64,000 nt of DNA from Prostheceraeus crozeri (taxonomy: Eukaryota; Platyhelminthes; Polycladida; Euryleptidae): NCBI GenBank assembly GCA_907163375.1, contig CAJQUW010001409.1, forward strand, positions 1,178,001-1,242,000, read 5' to 3'. The first letter of the stretch is position 1. Every line of letters starts with the position of its first letter. The translations under genes were made by a program, and so were the position numbers. The notes under the pieces were generated by a model. It was given only the letters and a program-made list of their open reading frames with translations, did no database searches and was not told where the DNA came from. Of the stretch, positions 33,791 to 45,700 are shown one piece after another.

Positions 33791-34519
33791 ATAGTATATC
33801 CATTCTTTGTGAAAATAATTGTATTTTATATATGTAAAATCTAATATTTGTCATAACTGCAATCAAACTTGCAATTCTTAGCTGTGTTTTGATTTCGAAG
33901 CACTACTCAACCGATTTATTTTATTCAATTGCCATGTCGCTCTTGCGTGATAGTTTTGAGAACAGCAATAAACAAGTAAAATATATTCAATTACCTTTAT
34001 TCATCACAGTATATCATCACTATTTTTGCGTGTGACTTTGTCAATACATATCAATCATCTATTTATGATTTAAATGTCAAAAAGATAAAAAATAATCATC
34101 TCTTTATATATCTTTTGATATCTTTAAGTAAAAAGATTTGAGACACAAATTTTCAGGTATCTTTCCATGGGGGTTAGGAGAAAACCAAATAAACCTATCT
34201 TTGGATCATTTTTGACCCAGTCGGCCGTTAACGTATGCAAAATTGTTTGGCAGTTAAGGCTAGACTTACCAGACGTCTCGGTCTTGCTTGCATGTCCCGG
34301 GGTTCCGGCCGGTTGTGACTTTTGTTCCGGTCAGTTTTTGATGAAATGAAATACTTTAAATTTTGATTTTTTCATCTGAATGCTATTTCGAATTTTAAGA
34401 CAATTGACCTTTGATTAAAGGAAGTCTTCTTGATAATAGCATGGCGAAGCATATTTGTTGTTCTTGCAAAGCAGTTGAATTTATTCAACAAAACTATAAT
34501 GCATAGAGAAAACAATGCT

Positions 34520-35290
34520 AGTGCCAGTGATTTTGACTTTTTTCAAAACTGCTCCAATAATTTTTTGGATCACGGGAACGTAATCTCCGCAAAAAACTGA
34601 ATCTGTTCATATAAAAATTTCCGCTGTATACAGATACTATTTGAGTCGACACTCTACCTATCCCTACTTTGTGATGTGAATCATTTACATCTTTTTAAGT
34701 CAATTGAAATCATTGTCTTTGATTATGTGATTTTGCTCTGCCAGTGGCATGATGCCTGTGATAGAATCACGCTTAAGAAAATGCTCTTGAGGTTGAACAT
34801 GAAAGTAATAGAGACTTACCGAATTGCTATTTTAACATACATTAAATCTCCAAAGCTGTCATGACACTGCGAATTTATAGAATACCATCATTCCTTCTGC
34901 ATTATAATATCATGATCAGTAATATTCCGTGGCAATTTCGTCAAAACTGCGAAAATGTGTACATCTCACATTTGGAAACAATTACCAACTGTATCCCCCA
35001 CGAGTTCATTTTAATAAAATCGAAATTGTTCACCAGTGGTGTATACACTTTGGGGATCCAATAAATGAGGAGTTACCACTCCAACAATCATAGAGTAGGC
35101 GTCGACCATAGATAGAGTAGGGATGGTGTCGACTCAAAAAAAGTATCTGTATACAATGAAAATTTTCATATCAAAAGATTCAGTCATAGAGTACTACATC
35201 ATGGATTCAGTTTCTTGCGGAGGTTTTCGTTCCCGTGGTCCAAAAAATTATTTGAGCACTTTTGAAAAAGTCAAAATTTGTCAGTTTATA
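34520..35290. mobile_element. Element with long inverted repeats, class unknown
   Basis: The left arm (about 34525-34671) and right arm (about 35107-35290, inverted) share TTTTGACTTTTT, AATTTTTTGGA.CACGGGAACG, CTCCGCAA.AAACTGAATC, TGTATACAGATAC and GAGTCGACAC. Arms of about 150 bp surround a 430-bp interior. No coding region is recognisable. Part of the interior recurs downstream at 35610-35990. Repeated TACTCTATG motifs occur in and around it. Confidence 0.6.
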
Positions 35291-35609
35291 TGCCACCGAG
35301 ATGACTCTCCTATATTAAGTAACATGAAACAAGTTGGATATCAAATTGCTAGAAGGCATCATAACCATAGAGTAAATATATATTCCTACTCTACATGCCT
35401 AACTAAGCGGAAATTAAGCTGATTATCCAGGGAATTTCATGAATTGTATTATAATGAAATTCTTCATGAAAAAGTCGCGATAATTCGTGCTTTCTTGGCT
35501 GAAATTTCAAGTTTTAATTCAAGTTTCACCGGCATGACTTCATGATTCGATCACTAAATTCATATTTCATTTCTAGACTGAATAGTGATGTGGAATCCAT
35601 TAAATTTAA

Positions 35610-35990
35610 GTAAAGTCATTGTCTTTGATTATGTGATTTTGCTACCGTTGGCAGGTTCCGTGTGATATGACCACGCTTAAGGAAATACTCTTGAGGTTGA
35701 GCATGAAAGTATAATAGGAACCCATCGAATTGCTAATTCAGCAAGCATTAAATCTCCAAGGCTGTCATGACACGGACGATCTGTAAAATACCATCATTCC
35801 TTCTGCACTACAATAATGATCAGTCAATTCCGCGGCAATTTCTTCAAAACTGCAAAACTTTGCGTCCCTCACATTTGGTGACAATTACACCTGTATCTCC
35901 CTTTCAGTTCATTTAATAAAATCGAATGTGTATGCACATTGTGGATTTGATAGATGCGGAGTTACCACTCAACCTAATATACCTTCTCCA
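35610..35990 (+). repeat. Second, partial copy of the 34.5-kb element interior
   Basis: A direct diverged copy of 34700-35085. Shared blocks include ATTGTCTTTGATTATGTGAT, ATACCATCATTCCTTCTGCA and GGAGTTACCACTC. The spacing between copies is about 915 bp. It may be a tandem duplication or two adjacent insertions of one family. Confidence 0.65.
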
Positions 35991-36722
35991 TTCCAACAAT
36001 ATACCTACTCTATGCACTGCATGCAGACACTTGCGTTAGTCGACACTGCCTATTTATACTTACTCTATGGCTACGTTCACAAGATTCTTTGCACGTTCAC
36101 AAGATGGAGCTACAACAGGAATGCCAATCAGCCAGTGTCACTGTTCAATTATGGGCATTGTTATCTCCAAAGATATTTAATTATTTGTTAATCCCTTTAT
36201 AATATTAAATATCTTTGGTTGTCTCTTTGAAAATGCTTCGTTTATTGACTAAGGCATGCAGATTTGTCACCAATTTTTCTTTTCAAAAGTCCATCAATCT
36301 CTGCGCTACAGTTGCTTAAAAATGTGGCACAAGGGAAGTAGTGCACAAACGTATTATTGATCAAGTGATTGCTGCGTTTTCATCAGACTATTCCTACAGA
36401 AAGCGGCAAGTGCATGGAGCAAAGTTATAGTACTTATCCTATGGGAAAAGAAGCTTTAGGTTTTAATACGCTAATTTACTATAGTGTATTAGCTTAAATT
36501 TCTGCCATATGTTGTTTCAATAAATCATGTAGAGGAGGCCCATGCTCATTCCTTAGCATGAAATGGCTAATAGCCTGACGTGCTTGTGACGCAATGTATC
36601 CTTCATTCTTTTTTGCTTATTTTATTTTTCTTTATTGAATATCATAAGCGCTATGTGGAATAAATGGGTAAAAAAATTGAAATTGAATCAAAGGACAAGT
36701 AATGGCTATCTTACAACTACAG
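35991..36722. other. Intergenic or first-intron sequence
   Basis: Contains two more TACTCTATG motifs (36004-36014, 36061-36069) and otherwise plain AT-rich DNA. If the tentative FNIP exon at 36723 is real, the upstream FNIP exon or promoter should lie here or further left; none was identified. Confidence 0.35.
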
Positions 36723-36771
36723 TGCAAAGCTTTCTGAAAGACATCAAGAAATCGTCCATTGCCGATTCCAT
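36723..36771 (+). CDS. FNIP: Tentative upstream FNIP exon
   Basis: The acceptor ...ACAACTACAG precedes 36723 and the donor GTGAGTATT follows 36771. The frame reads QSFLKDIKKSSIADS and ends in AT, which joins the A of the next exon to give Ile before FSEDD. The phase and the FNIP-like N-terminal length fit. The exon is only 49 bp and the upstream start exon was not found, so chance is possible. Confidence 0.35.
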
Positions 36772-39700
36772 GTGAGTATTTTATATCCTCGTGGAGGGGG
36801 AGAGGGTGGGAGGTTCGTGACATTTTGTAACTTATTTGTCCATTATTAATGTCCACTTCGTATAACTATCACACCGAATTTTGGCATTATCTATCGTAAT
36901 TGACAAATCTTGGCTATGCAAGTTTTGTATTTTTAGTCTTGAGGTTTAGTCTTAGTGTTTGAGGGAGACATTCAAGTATACAGTGGTCTTTATCAGCGGC
37001 TGTACGACAAATGTATGAGTGACTTACCGGCTTTATTCAGTCAATGACACTTCTTGATTTCTAAAATACTTTACTTATGCAATGTAAAGGTTGGTTTGAA
37101 ATTTTGAATGACAGGCATGCCTTCATTGAATGCACTAAGTGGACTTAAATTCTACGGAAACAGAATGTGTGTAACGAACGTGTGCGTATGATGATAGGTG
37201 CAGGCCAGCTGCAGCCTTAGGGCTATGTGTACCTTGCGCATCAGTTACCGGTACTCATGGACTATTTCTGTTATACACACATCGATTGATTTCTGAAATG
37301 TTGCATTTTTTATGAACGTTTTGGTAGCAGCCAATGCTGAATGAGGCAGGTATATGATCCTCAAGAAGACTAATTCTGTAGAGGTGTTGTGCAAAATGAG
37401 TCTAAATATCACACTGGGACCTTATTTAATGTGGTGTATGATATTCCTACAGCTGCCGGTAATGATGTGATGTGCAGACTCGTGGATGCCGGCTCATTCC
37501 GCACAGGGTGTATGCCGCTGCAAGTCAAGTCAATAATTAATAACTACCTCAACCACCTATTTGGATGTGCGCATCTCGTCCTTGGCGCTTGATACTGTTT
37601 ATTTTTCGCGCAACTCGGCAGTTGAATGAAAAAACACGGGTACTGGTGGTGCTCGACAACTGTCCTCAACAGGTTAAATGAAATATCCAGTCACTATTAT
37701 TGGAACAATTTCTGAATTACACATGCGTTAATAGAAACTAGTCGCTAAAAATGCACAACCTACCTAGATCTAATTGATGTAATTTGATGTGTTGTCATAG
37801 TTAGTAAATTCAGTCTATGATCTACTATTGATTGCATCGAATTCATAACTGCAGCGTTGTCAGTACGGCGCTAAGACCTACTGACCACCATTCTATATTT
37901 GTGTCTAATATATATTCTATATTTCTATACCTCATATACCAGCATATGTGCAATCTCTTTGCCGAGGCCAAATCAGGTTTTTTACAAGTCCAAATCTGAT
38001 TCAGAAATGCAGTTTTGCTTCATTGTTTCGCAAACCAAGACTTTTATTTAAAAATATCCAAAAGGATTATCAAAGCTGCATTGACCATAAGTCTTGTAGC
38101 TCTAAGCATCTTAATAGCTCGACAACACTCAAGACAAAGCGGGGGGCAGGCAATTCATATCAAATACTGACGGTCGATGATTGCTTTCTTAATTAAAGGT
38201 ACGCTCCGATCAATTTTTTAAGTTGGTCCGCTTCGATGCTAGAGCATTATATAAGTTGATTTAGTGCCATCGGTGGGCAATTCGAGGCGCAGTTCTCTCG
38301 CTACGCGTCTAACTATTCTCTGTGATGACGTCAACTGTGATACAGTGTCGATAAGGGACGGCAGCCATACACAGCGCTGGCTGTAGCACTTAGGTCTCAG
38401 TCGTCTCAGTAAAGTCGCGTTTGCTCTGAACATTTCTCCGATAGCGACAAGACATTGACCAAGAAGTGCGAATTGTTCAAAAAGGTTATGCAAAGCAGAA
38501 CAATCACAGTATTTCTTAAAAAATGAAGCTTCTCCGATGTTGAACGAGGTTGCAAAGCTTTCACTGAGAAAAAGTCGCGCATTAGAAAAATTACATTCCT
38601 TGAATAATTGAATGTGCATGTTTTTTGTGTGCGCAATCGTAGTATCTAGCATGAATGCTAATAGTTTCGTCATTTGTTAAAAATAATCACATATCGAACG
38701 TTGTTCTAACGATACTAATACAGAAACTTGCATGAATGCTCTACAAAGAAGACATGGCTATAATGGCTTCAAATATTTGCAATACTCGTAAAAATATTTC
38801 TCCCAACAGCTCTAACAACTCTGCTCACAATGATAATTACTAGGGCTGTTCGAGGTGCACCGGTTCTCCTGCTTGCACGGTTTTCGGGTCACTGTACAGA
38901 AATGGGCGAATTTCTATCACTATGACTTATGTTTGAAGCTCCTACTGAACCTTTCTGCCACTGCTTATCCTTGTTGACTGATCTGCAAAAAGACCAACCA
39001 AATTGTGAAAATGACATGAAAATCGGTTTCATGTAAATCATACCAATATTTCATCAGTTTCACATTTCTAGCCTGCAGCAACAGCAGATAACGATATCCG
39101 TATATTTCATTGGGTATTTCTTTAACATTACAAGCGTTCTGATACTTATTCTTGGCATCTTGATTCACTGTGTTTGTTGCTGCTTATGTGCGGTTAAACT
39201 GAGATCCAGAATCATTGGACTCGCTTTTGCAGGATGGAGAAACGCAGACTATACAATATACAGCATAAATCTCAACATTATAATGAATCTCAGCAAATTA
39301 CTCGATACGAATCGAGTTTCGAGTCGAGCCTAGTTGAGTCGGTCGAGTTCTCGAACGGCAGACTTAAATTTTCGAGTCGAGTCTAGTACTCGACTCGACA
39401 TTTTCCAGTAGGTTACTAACAAGGACCTACCCCATTTGTAAATCAATTGCAGCTTTCGATATATAGATACGTATATATATCATTACGCCTAGGGTTACAT
39501 GCAATTAATTGCTTTCCGCATTTTTCAGATTTGCGATTAAATGAACAACTACTTTGATGCATGACTTTAAGATTAGAATTCATGCATTATACTACATATC
39601 ATAGTTTTTTATGTGATTTGCTGTTACAATAGGTGAATTATCTATCACATTTTTTTGTATCTTAGATTTTCGGAAGATGATGCAGAACAATTACACATTA

Positions 39701-42700
39701 GTCTGCTTATTCTCGGTGAAGGCAAAGGAGCATCGAATAAATGGCTTTTCTACAACAGTAATGGAGATGTAGTAAGTTTGAATGAACTTCATTACTATCC
39801 TCCCTTCTTTCACCACCAGAGTAGGCCTACATAGACTAGTGGTCATTCACAGAAGTAAATGAATGACGTAAATTGCTATACCTACACTCAAATCTAGAGC
39901 TGAATTTTCTCTATGATGTGAATTTTTGACGCGGTGCGTCCGAAAGATGCTGACCTTTTATAGAAGTTTTTAATTGTGCAACATCTTAACGCACTGAGTT
40001 TCACATGATAGTGAAAATACTCATCAATTGCAGTTAGTGGCACTCCTCATGACATAACTTTGATGTCAGTTTTCTGTTGTGTTGATAAATTTATAGTACT
40101 AGGCAATGAAAAATTCCGTATAGGACTATTAGCCACTCACGTGCTTTATCATACGGAATGTAAGTAGACCTGATCACGTATTACCTCTCAGACTCCATTT
40201 GGTGAGCAACCTGTGCATCACAATGATGTTCCATTTGAGCAACCTGCCTTTGTGCATCATGCATGTATTTTCTTGTGCATCTACTGATGTTTACCATTTA
40301 TTAATACGTGTGAAAGCTTACATGCGTTTGTTTTGCAAGTGTTAGGTATTCTTATAGAATTGATAACTCAATACATTTAATACATGTAGAAAGCTAAATA
40401 CAGTATCAACAAGTTGCGATTCGTCCATTTTGGGTCGCGCTCTTGAATGTTTAAGAAGCTGTGCTACAATAACTCATTTTAACATTTTTTATCTTCAGAC
40501 CAGTAAAGAAGACGTTAAAGCCATTGCAGAACTGTGCTTCGGAAACTTTCGACTTGAAACACAAGCCAATGCATCAAAAGTTCATTTGTACAAGTTGAAG
40601 GGGTATGTTTCAGTGACCAGAGTTAATCATATTATTGCTATTGCATATTATCTTATTCTCCGTTCATTCAAATTTGTAGAAAACAATCGCATCCGCCATC
40701 TACAGGAATATTGTTATCGAGAGTTTGCAAGAATACCGAGCGTTCAAAGGCAATCCGTTGCCGAAATGACACTAGTCAATCAAGGTGAACATATTATTGC
40801 TTGTTTACATGGAAAACAATGACCTAGTTTACATGAACTTAATAGAATGGTTGTGCTGTTTCTCTTTTCATCTAAAGCCGCCTATTTGAGCTTGTAAACA
40901 GCTGTTGACCTATTTAGGTGGTGATCGGACGATTGATACGAATACTATTGGTTTACCGGACAATTGGTTTAAATTTCCTAGTGTACTTGATATTGAAACG
41001 TTTGGTGTTATTATTCGTGTTATAAAATTGCTAGCGCAAATTTATATACATTATTATCATAAATATTTTCGTCAATTTTCCTGTTTCCTAATCATTGACA
41101 GTGGCATTAGTTTGTCACTCGATAGCTGTTCGATAACGTAATTGTGTCAATAGATACGTTATGTTAATGAATAAGCGATTAAAATTCACTGTAAAGTGAT
41201 CCTTGACGAGGATAATTGCCAAATGTGATGAGTTTCATTCACTGTGCTGTATCAAAATCGAAATGTTTTGAATAGAATTTTCATATTGACATTCTGGTGC
41301 TTAGCAGACTTAATTCGATACCTCTGAATGATAATTTGATACTTAACGTGTTTTTCGTAAATCGGTATATAGAAACTGATTTACTATCAGTCTAAATTTA
41401 AATGATGGGTACAAATGGAGATGTCGAAAACCGAACGAGGCGGCAAAAAACTGCTGTTTTGCAGTGGCTGAGTAATAATAGATCATTTAGTTCGCAAATT
41501 TTGACTAGGTCTACATTCTTCCGTTAAACCAGTTGTCTTCTTACCTGGTGTGTTAAAGTCTGCTTTTCTAACAATTGTCGTTAGACCAATTGTCCTAGTT
41601 GCTAATAATATATTCTCCACATTTGCCTGTTATAATGTAGCATTCGATCACTTAGCTTGCTTATCATTATATATTGAGATTTCTGACATACCATGCATGT
41701 CAATTATATAATGTACTTAATAAAGTATAATAATATAATATTATGTACTTAATAATATGTACTTATAAATTAATATGCTATTAATATAATTATACTATAT
41801 TATTAATGTACTTAATAATATGTACATATAAATTATGTACTTAATATATATGTATATAGGTATTAAAGTATAAAACATCAATTGCATATAAATTCACTTT
41901 AAACTGCTTTATAAAGTTACATATTTGTAATTTAATATTGAATATTTTGAATGAAAATCCTATAAAGAAGCGATTTTCCGAGACATTAATTGTCAAAATA
42001 GTTGAATTTTCTGATTTCAGTGAAAATGATGATAGCGGTGATCGCAATTTAAATGGAGTACCGGTTGGCTCTCCAGGAAGAAACGAAGGTGGTAGTAGTA
42101 GTTCTCGCTCCTCCGCATATTTTTCCTCCACCGAGAGCATTTTCTCTCAATCTCCTGGAAGAACAGGCAGTTTACCTAGAGAGACGTTTCCTTGGTTAGT
42201 CAACAGCGTGAGTCGTAAAAGCCGCGTTGATATTTCAACTCGAAACTCGATGGATATGTTCTGCCTGACTCAATTCATGGAAGTGTTGGAACCAGATTCT
42301 TCTACAGAGCGACGGTCAAGTGAAAGTCGAAAGGTAAGATTACCTGCACCACTATCATTTTTTCCTTTCCCTGAAATTTTAGGTTATTTTGAATCCGATA
42401 TACCTATAGATAAAAGTGAATATTTTCAGAATTGGGTTAAGGATCGACTGAACATGGAAGTCACGGATAGGGAGTATGTAGATGAGATGGATCGAAAAAA
42501 ATCAGCAGATACAGCGTTGATCTACTGCCGCAGTTACGAGTAGGAGAAAGTAAACGAGCTAGGAATCAATCATCATATTAAACAATACAATTAATACAGT
42601 AATTGAACGAAGTAATTCATTTTAATGCATTATGTAGACTAATTGAATCTTTCTTAACCACCTCCAAAATCGCCAAATGTCCGTACATGAAGTGGATCAA

Positions 42701-45700
42701 GTATATTATTAAAACAGGAAGAAAATACTGAAGTGGCAACATTATAGAAGGACTATTGTAACTGTAACTCCAAATGCGTCATGTAGTTTTATCAATAACC
42801 TACAATACTATCTTGAATGTGATGATGCTGATTGATATGATGGAAGTGTGTTGATGGTTTTACTAGTCTTACTGACCTACAAAGTACTATGTGTTGAGAG
42901 ACTTAAGATTTTTTTGGCAGACTGTTTCGTCGTCTTGCTTTTTCTTTGAGTTGTATTTTACAACAGAGCGTTCAAGTTTGGTTTATACAAGTGATTACTC
43001 ATGAGCGCTCATTTACGTATAATTGATTCTTTAGTTAGTACATATCGCATCTTTAGGTTGGTGTATGTCAGGCATCTACATTCTGGGATTTGTAAGTTAT
43101 TGCGAGCAAAACGTCTAAATACTTGAAAGGTAGAATCAATGAACAATAAGCAATAGTTGCTGCATTTAGCAACTTTCTTCATATGAAATGTAATCGTTGT
43201 AATTGATCTACGTTCGGAAGACATGATTCTGCTACACATCGTCAAATGATTTCCTCAGCGGTGGACAAGTTGGTATATGTAAGCAGGGTGTTCGTGGTAT
43301 GGGAAACACTTGTTTTGCTTGAACTGTTAACAATAAATTTTTCAATGTGCAATACCTAATTCCTAGTCTAATAGCGGAAGACTTAGGATCACAGGACAGT
43401 TCTATGGATAATCCACCTAGAGAGATTTCACTCTATGTTCTCACATTTTACTCATACTCAACTTTTTATAAATAGGAACACGTTCTCATGATAAAGACCT
43501 ATCACATAAGTAACCACTTCATTGCTAATTTCTCACTAGGTACATGCAGCACTGACTAGTGACTATATTTGGCTTACAATTGTGTTTTAAATCAGATTCT
43601 TCTGACATGGTAAAATGGCGTCATTCAACTATCGGGCTGAGCATAATCCGATGAAGTGTATTGCTGAGTCTGGCCTATGGCCCGATTGATATATTCTATA
43701 CCTCTGTCAGGACTCAGAATAAAAGCAGACCGATCAAGATATGAGATTGAATAAGGCCACACCTGTTGATGATCTGGTTATCGCAATTAATGTGTGTTTT
43801 AAAGCTGACTTCCATTTTGCTGTCTTCTTTTTCTACGACCTAATCCTGTTTGCCACTGATCCGCTCAAGAAATCTTGACCCACGGATCAGGCTCATTGGT
43901 TTCTTAGAGAATTGAAACTTACTTGACTGTCTCCATGTGAGAACAGTTGATGCAGACGTATGTAACTTTCGTGCACATGACAATGCAATTGTATTATTGT
44001 CCTGTTAGGCCATGAAGCAGTAATAGGCCGTGCCTAGTATTGATATAAATGAATAACAGGATTCTAAATAAGGATCCGGATCCTCCACCCGTAGGATTCA
44101 TTTTTTATAACTTATTCAAATATTCAAGTATAATAGCCTGAACCAATATTCTGACAATTTTAATGAAAGCATCTGTAGTCATGATATTAGACATCTGCAG
44201 ACGTCAGCTGATCTATAAGTCACTGTGACCTTAACTAGTCTAATCACTTGAAGATTGTCAGTGCGCTACTGTTGAAAGCACGTGACAATCGGCCAGCTAG
44301 CATGTTTACATGTCTCCGAAATTTCTCGCGTGAGGTCGCACCAATTTTGATAGACTGAAATTCGCATTTGTCTGGCAGTTGTGAGACTTGTGACAAGATT
44401 GAGAAATGTTTTGATTCTTCCGCGTTCCATGATTATCAGTCAACCTTCATAATTCCTCAAGGGTGCCCTTAAATCTTGATAAATAAACTCAAAATTGGTG
44501 TGTTAAGTCTTCTTCGGATTAAGTTCAATCGAATGAACTGCTTTCTTGAGGTATGTTTTTTTAAATAATCGAGTTATGCGCTTGTTTTACAGATTGATCT
44601 TTGTTAGCATCTAGATCACTGTAGTCATAGGTCGCACAGGTCAGTGATGGTCATTAAGTCTGCTATGTAGTTAACAATTATGAGATTTAGTTTTGAGATT
44701 ATCTTCAGTTTAAATAAATATAAGTTAGAAAAATCAACTTTTTTCGACCGAAAATGTATTAAATTAAGTTTTTACAACTTGCTGCGCAACGTTTCGCTAT
44801 CGCTTCGGCTGGCGCAATAAAAATGAATGCCTACTGACCACGCACATTCAGAGAGGGAAATTGATAGTTGATTTTTCTGTCGTATATTTACTCTGTTCTG
44901 CCGACCGATGGCCAAAACCCAAAAATTATTATCTTCAGTGATTTTCTTTCAGGGATGTGTGACCTATAATTTAATAAAGTATCTCGATTGTTTGCAATAT
45001 TCTTCCTTTTGTTTTGCACATTCAGTTACAATTCAGTCTGCATCTTCGATTTTACCTTTTTTCACTGATGTATACTTTTATAATGGGGGAACCCGTTGAT
45101 GTGGACGCTAGCCCTCTTTATCATGCTCTGATTCAAAATGGAGACCCTCACTTAATGAACAGAAATAACATCATTGATTCAATACTCAAAATGTCTAAAT
45201 ATAGCTGAATAACGAAACTTTTTTGATCGGAAGAGGGGCATCTCTATCTGTGTTCTTCTGTTATTACTGATTTTTAAATTATCACTATTGAGGAAAAGAG
45301 TGGGAGTTGTGTATATTCTCATTCATTTCAGTCATGAAGTAGCGACAAGTGTAGTAGATATTGATCAGCTGTGCTATTTAGAGCTGCTCATTGACTAATT
45401 CTATTATTATACGCAGTGTTGACAACGTGTAACTGTCATAGAGCCAATGCGACAACAGCGCAGTGTGGTGGTGTTAAATAACATTCAAAGATGTAAAGTT
45501 CGCCGGCATGATGAACTGTCCATTACTCAGATAGATTCATGATTAAGGCGATGGTGCAGCTACTTCAACTCGACTTGAAATAAGAAACGTTACCACATGT
45601 AATAGATGGTTGCATTTTAAAACAGTGATGGCTAGAGCAGGAAGTGGGAAATTGAGACGAGTATTAAGCGTAAGGCTACTTATTCCTGCTGACATAACTG

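Larger units (their letters stand above)
29186..34227 (+). mobile_element. piggyBac-like transposon containing a P element
   Basis: TTAA stands at 29182-29185 and 34228-34231, the piggyBac target. The left end reads CCTAGTACTGCCGATCGGGT and continues CAAAAATGACCCG. The right end, read inward, gives CGGCCGACTGGGTCAAAAAT then GATCC. The ends share CCGA..GGGTCAAAAATGA.CC but differ by about 10 bp at the left tip. The interior has piggyBac transposase remnants on both sides of a 3559-bp P element. Without the P element it is about 1.5 kb, shorter than a typical 2.3-kb autonomous copy, so the N-terminal half of the transposase is gone. Confidence 0.7.

Noticed and set aside
38239-38673. 145-codon minus-strand frame as a gene
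   Set aside because: No recognisable domain and no promoter or splice evidence. It overlaps a locally GC-richer patch that raises chance frame length.
45014-45208. Extra FNIP exon
   Set aside because: No acceptor in the required phase directly upstream and no FNIP similarity. The neighbouring exons already join in phase without it.
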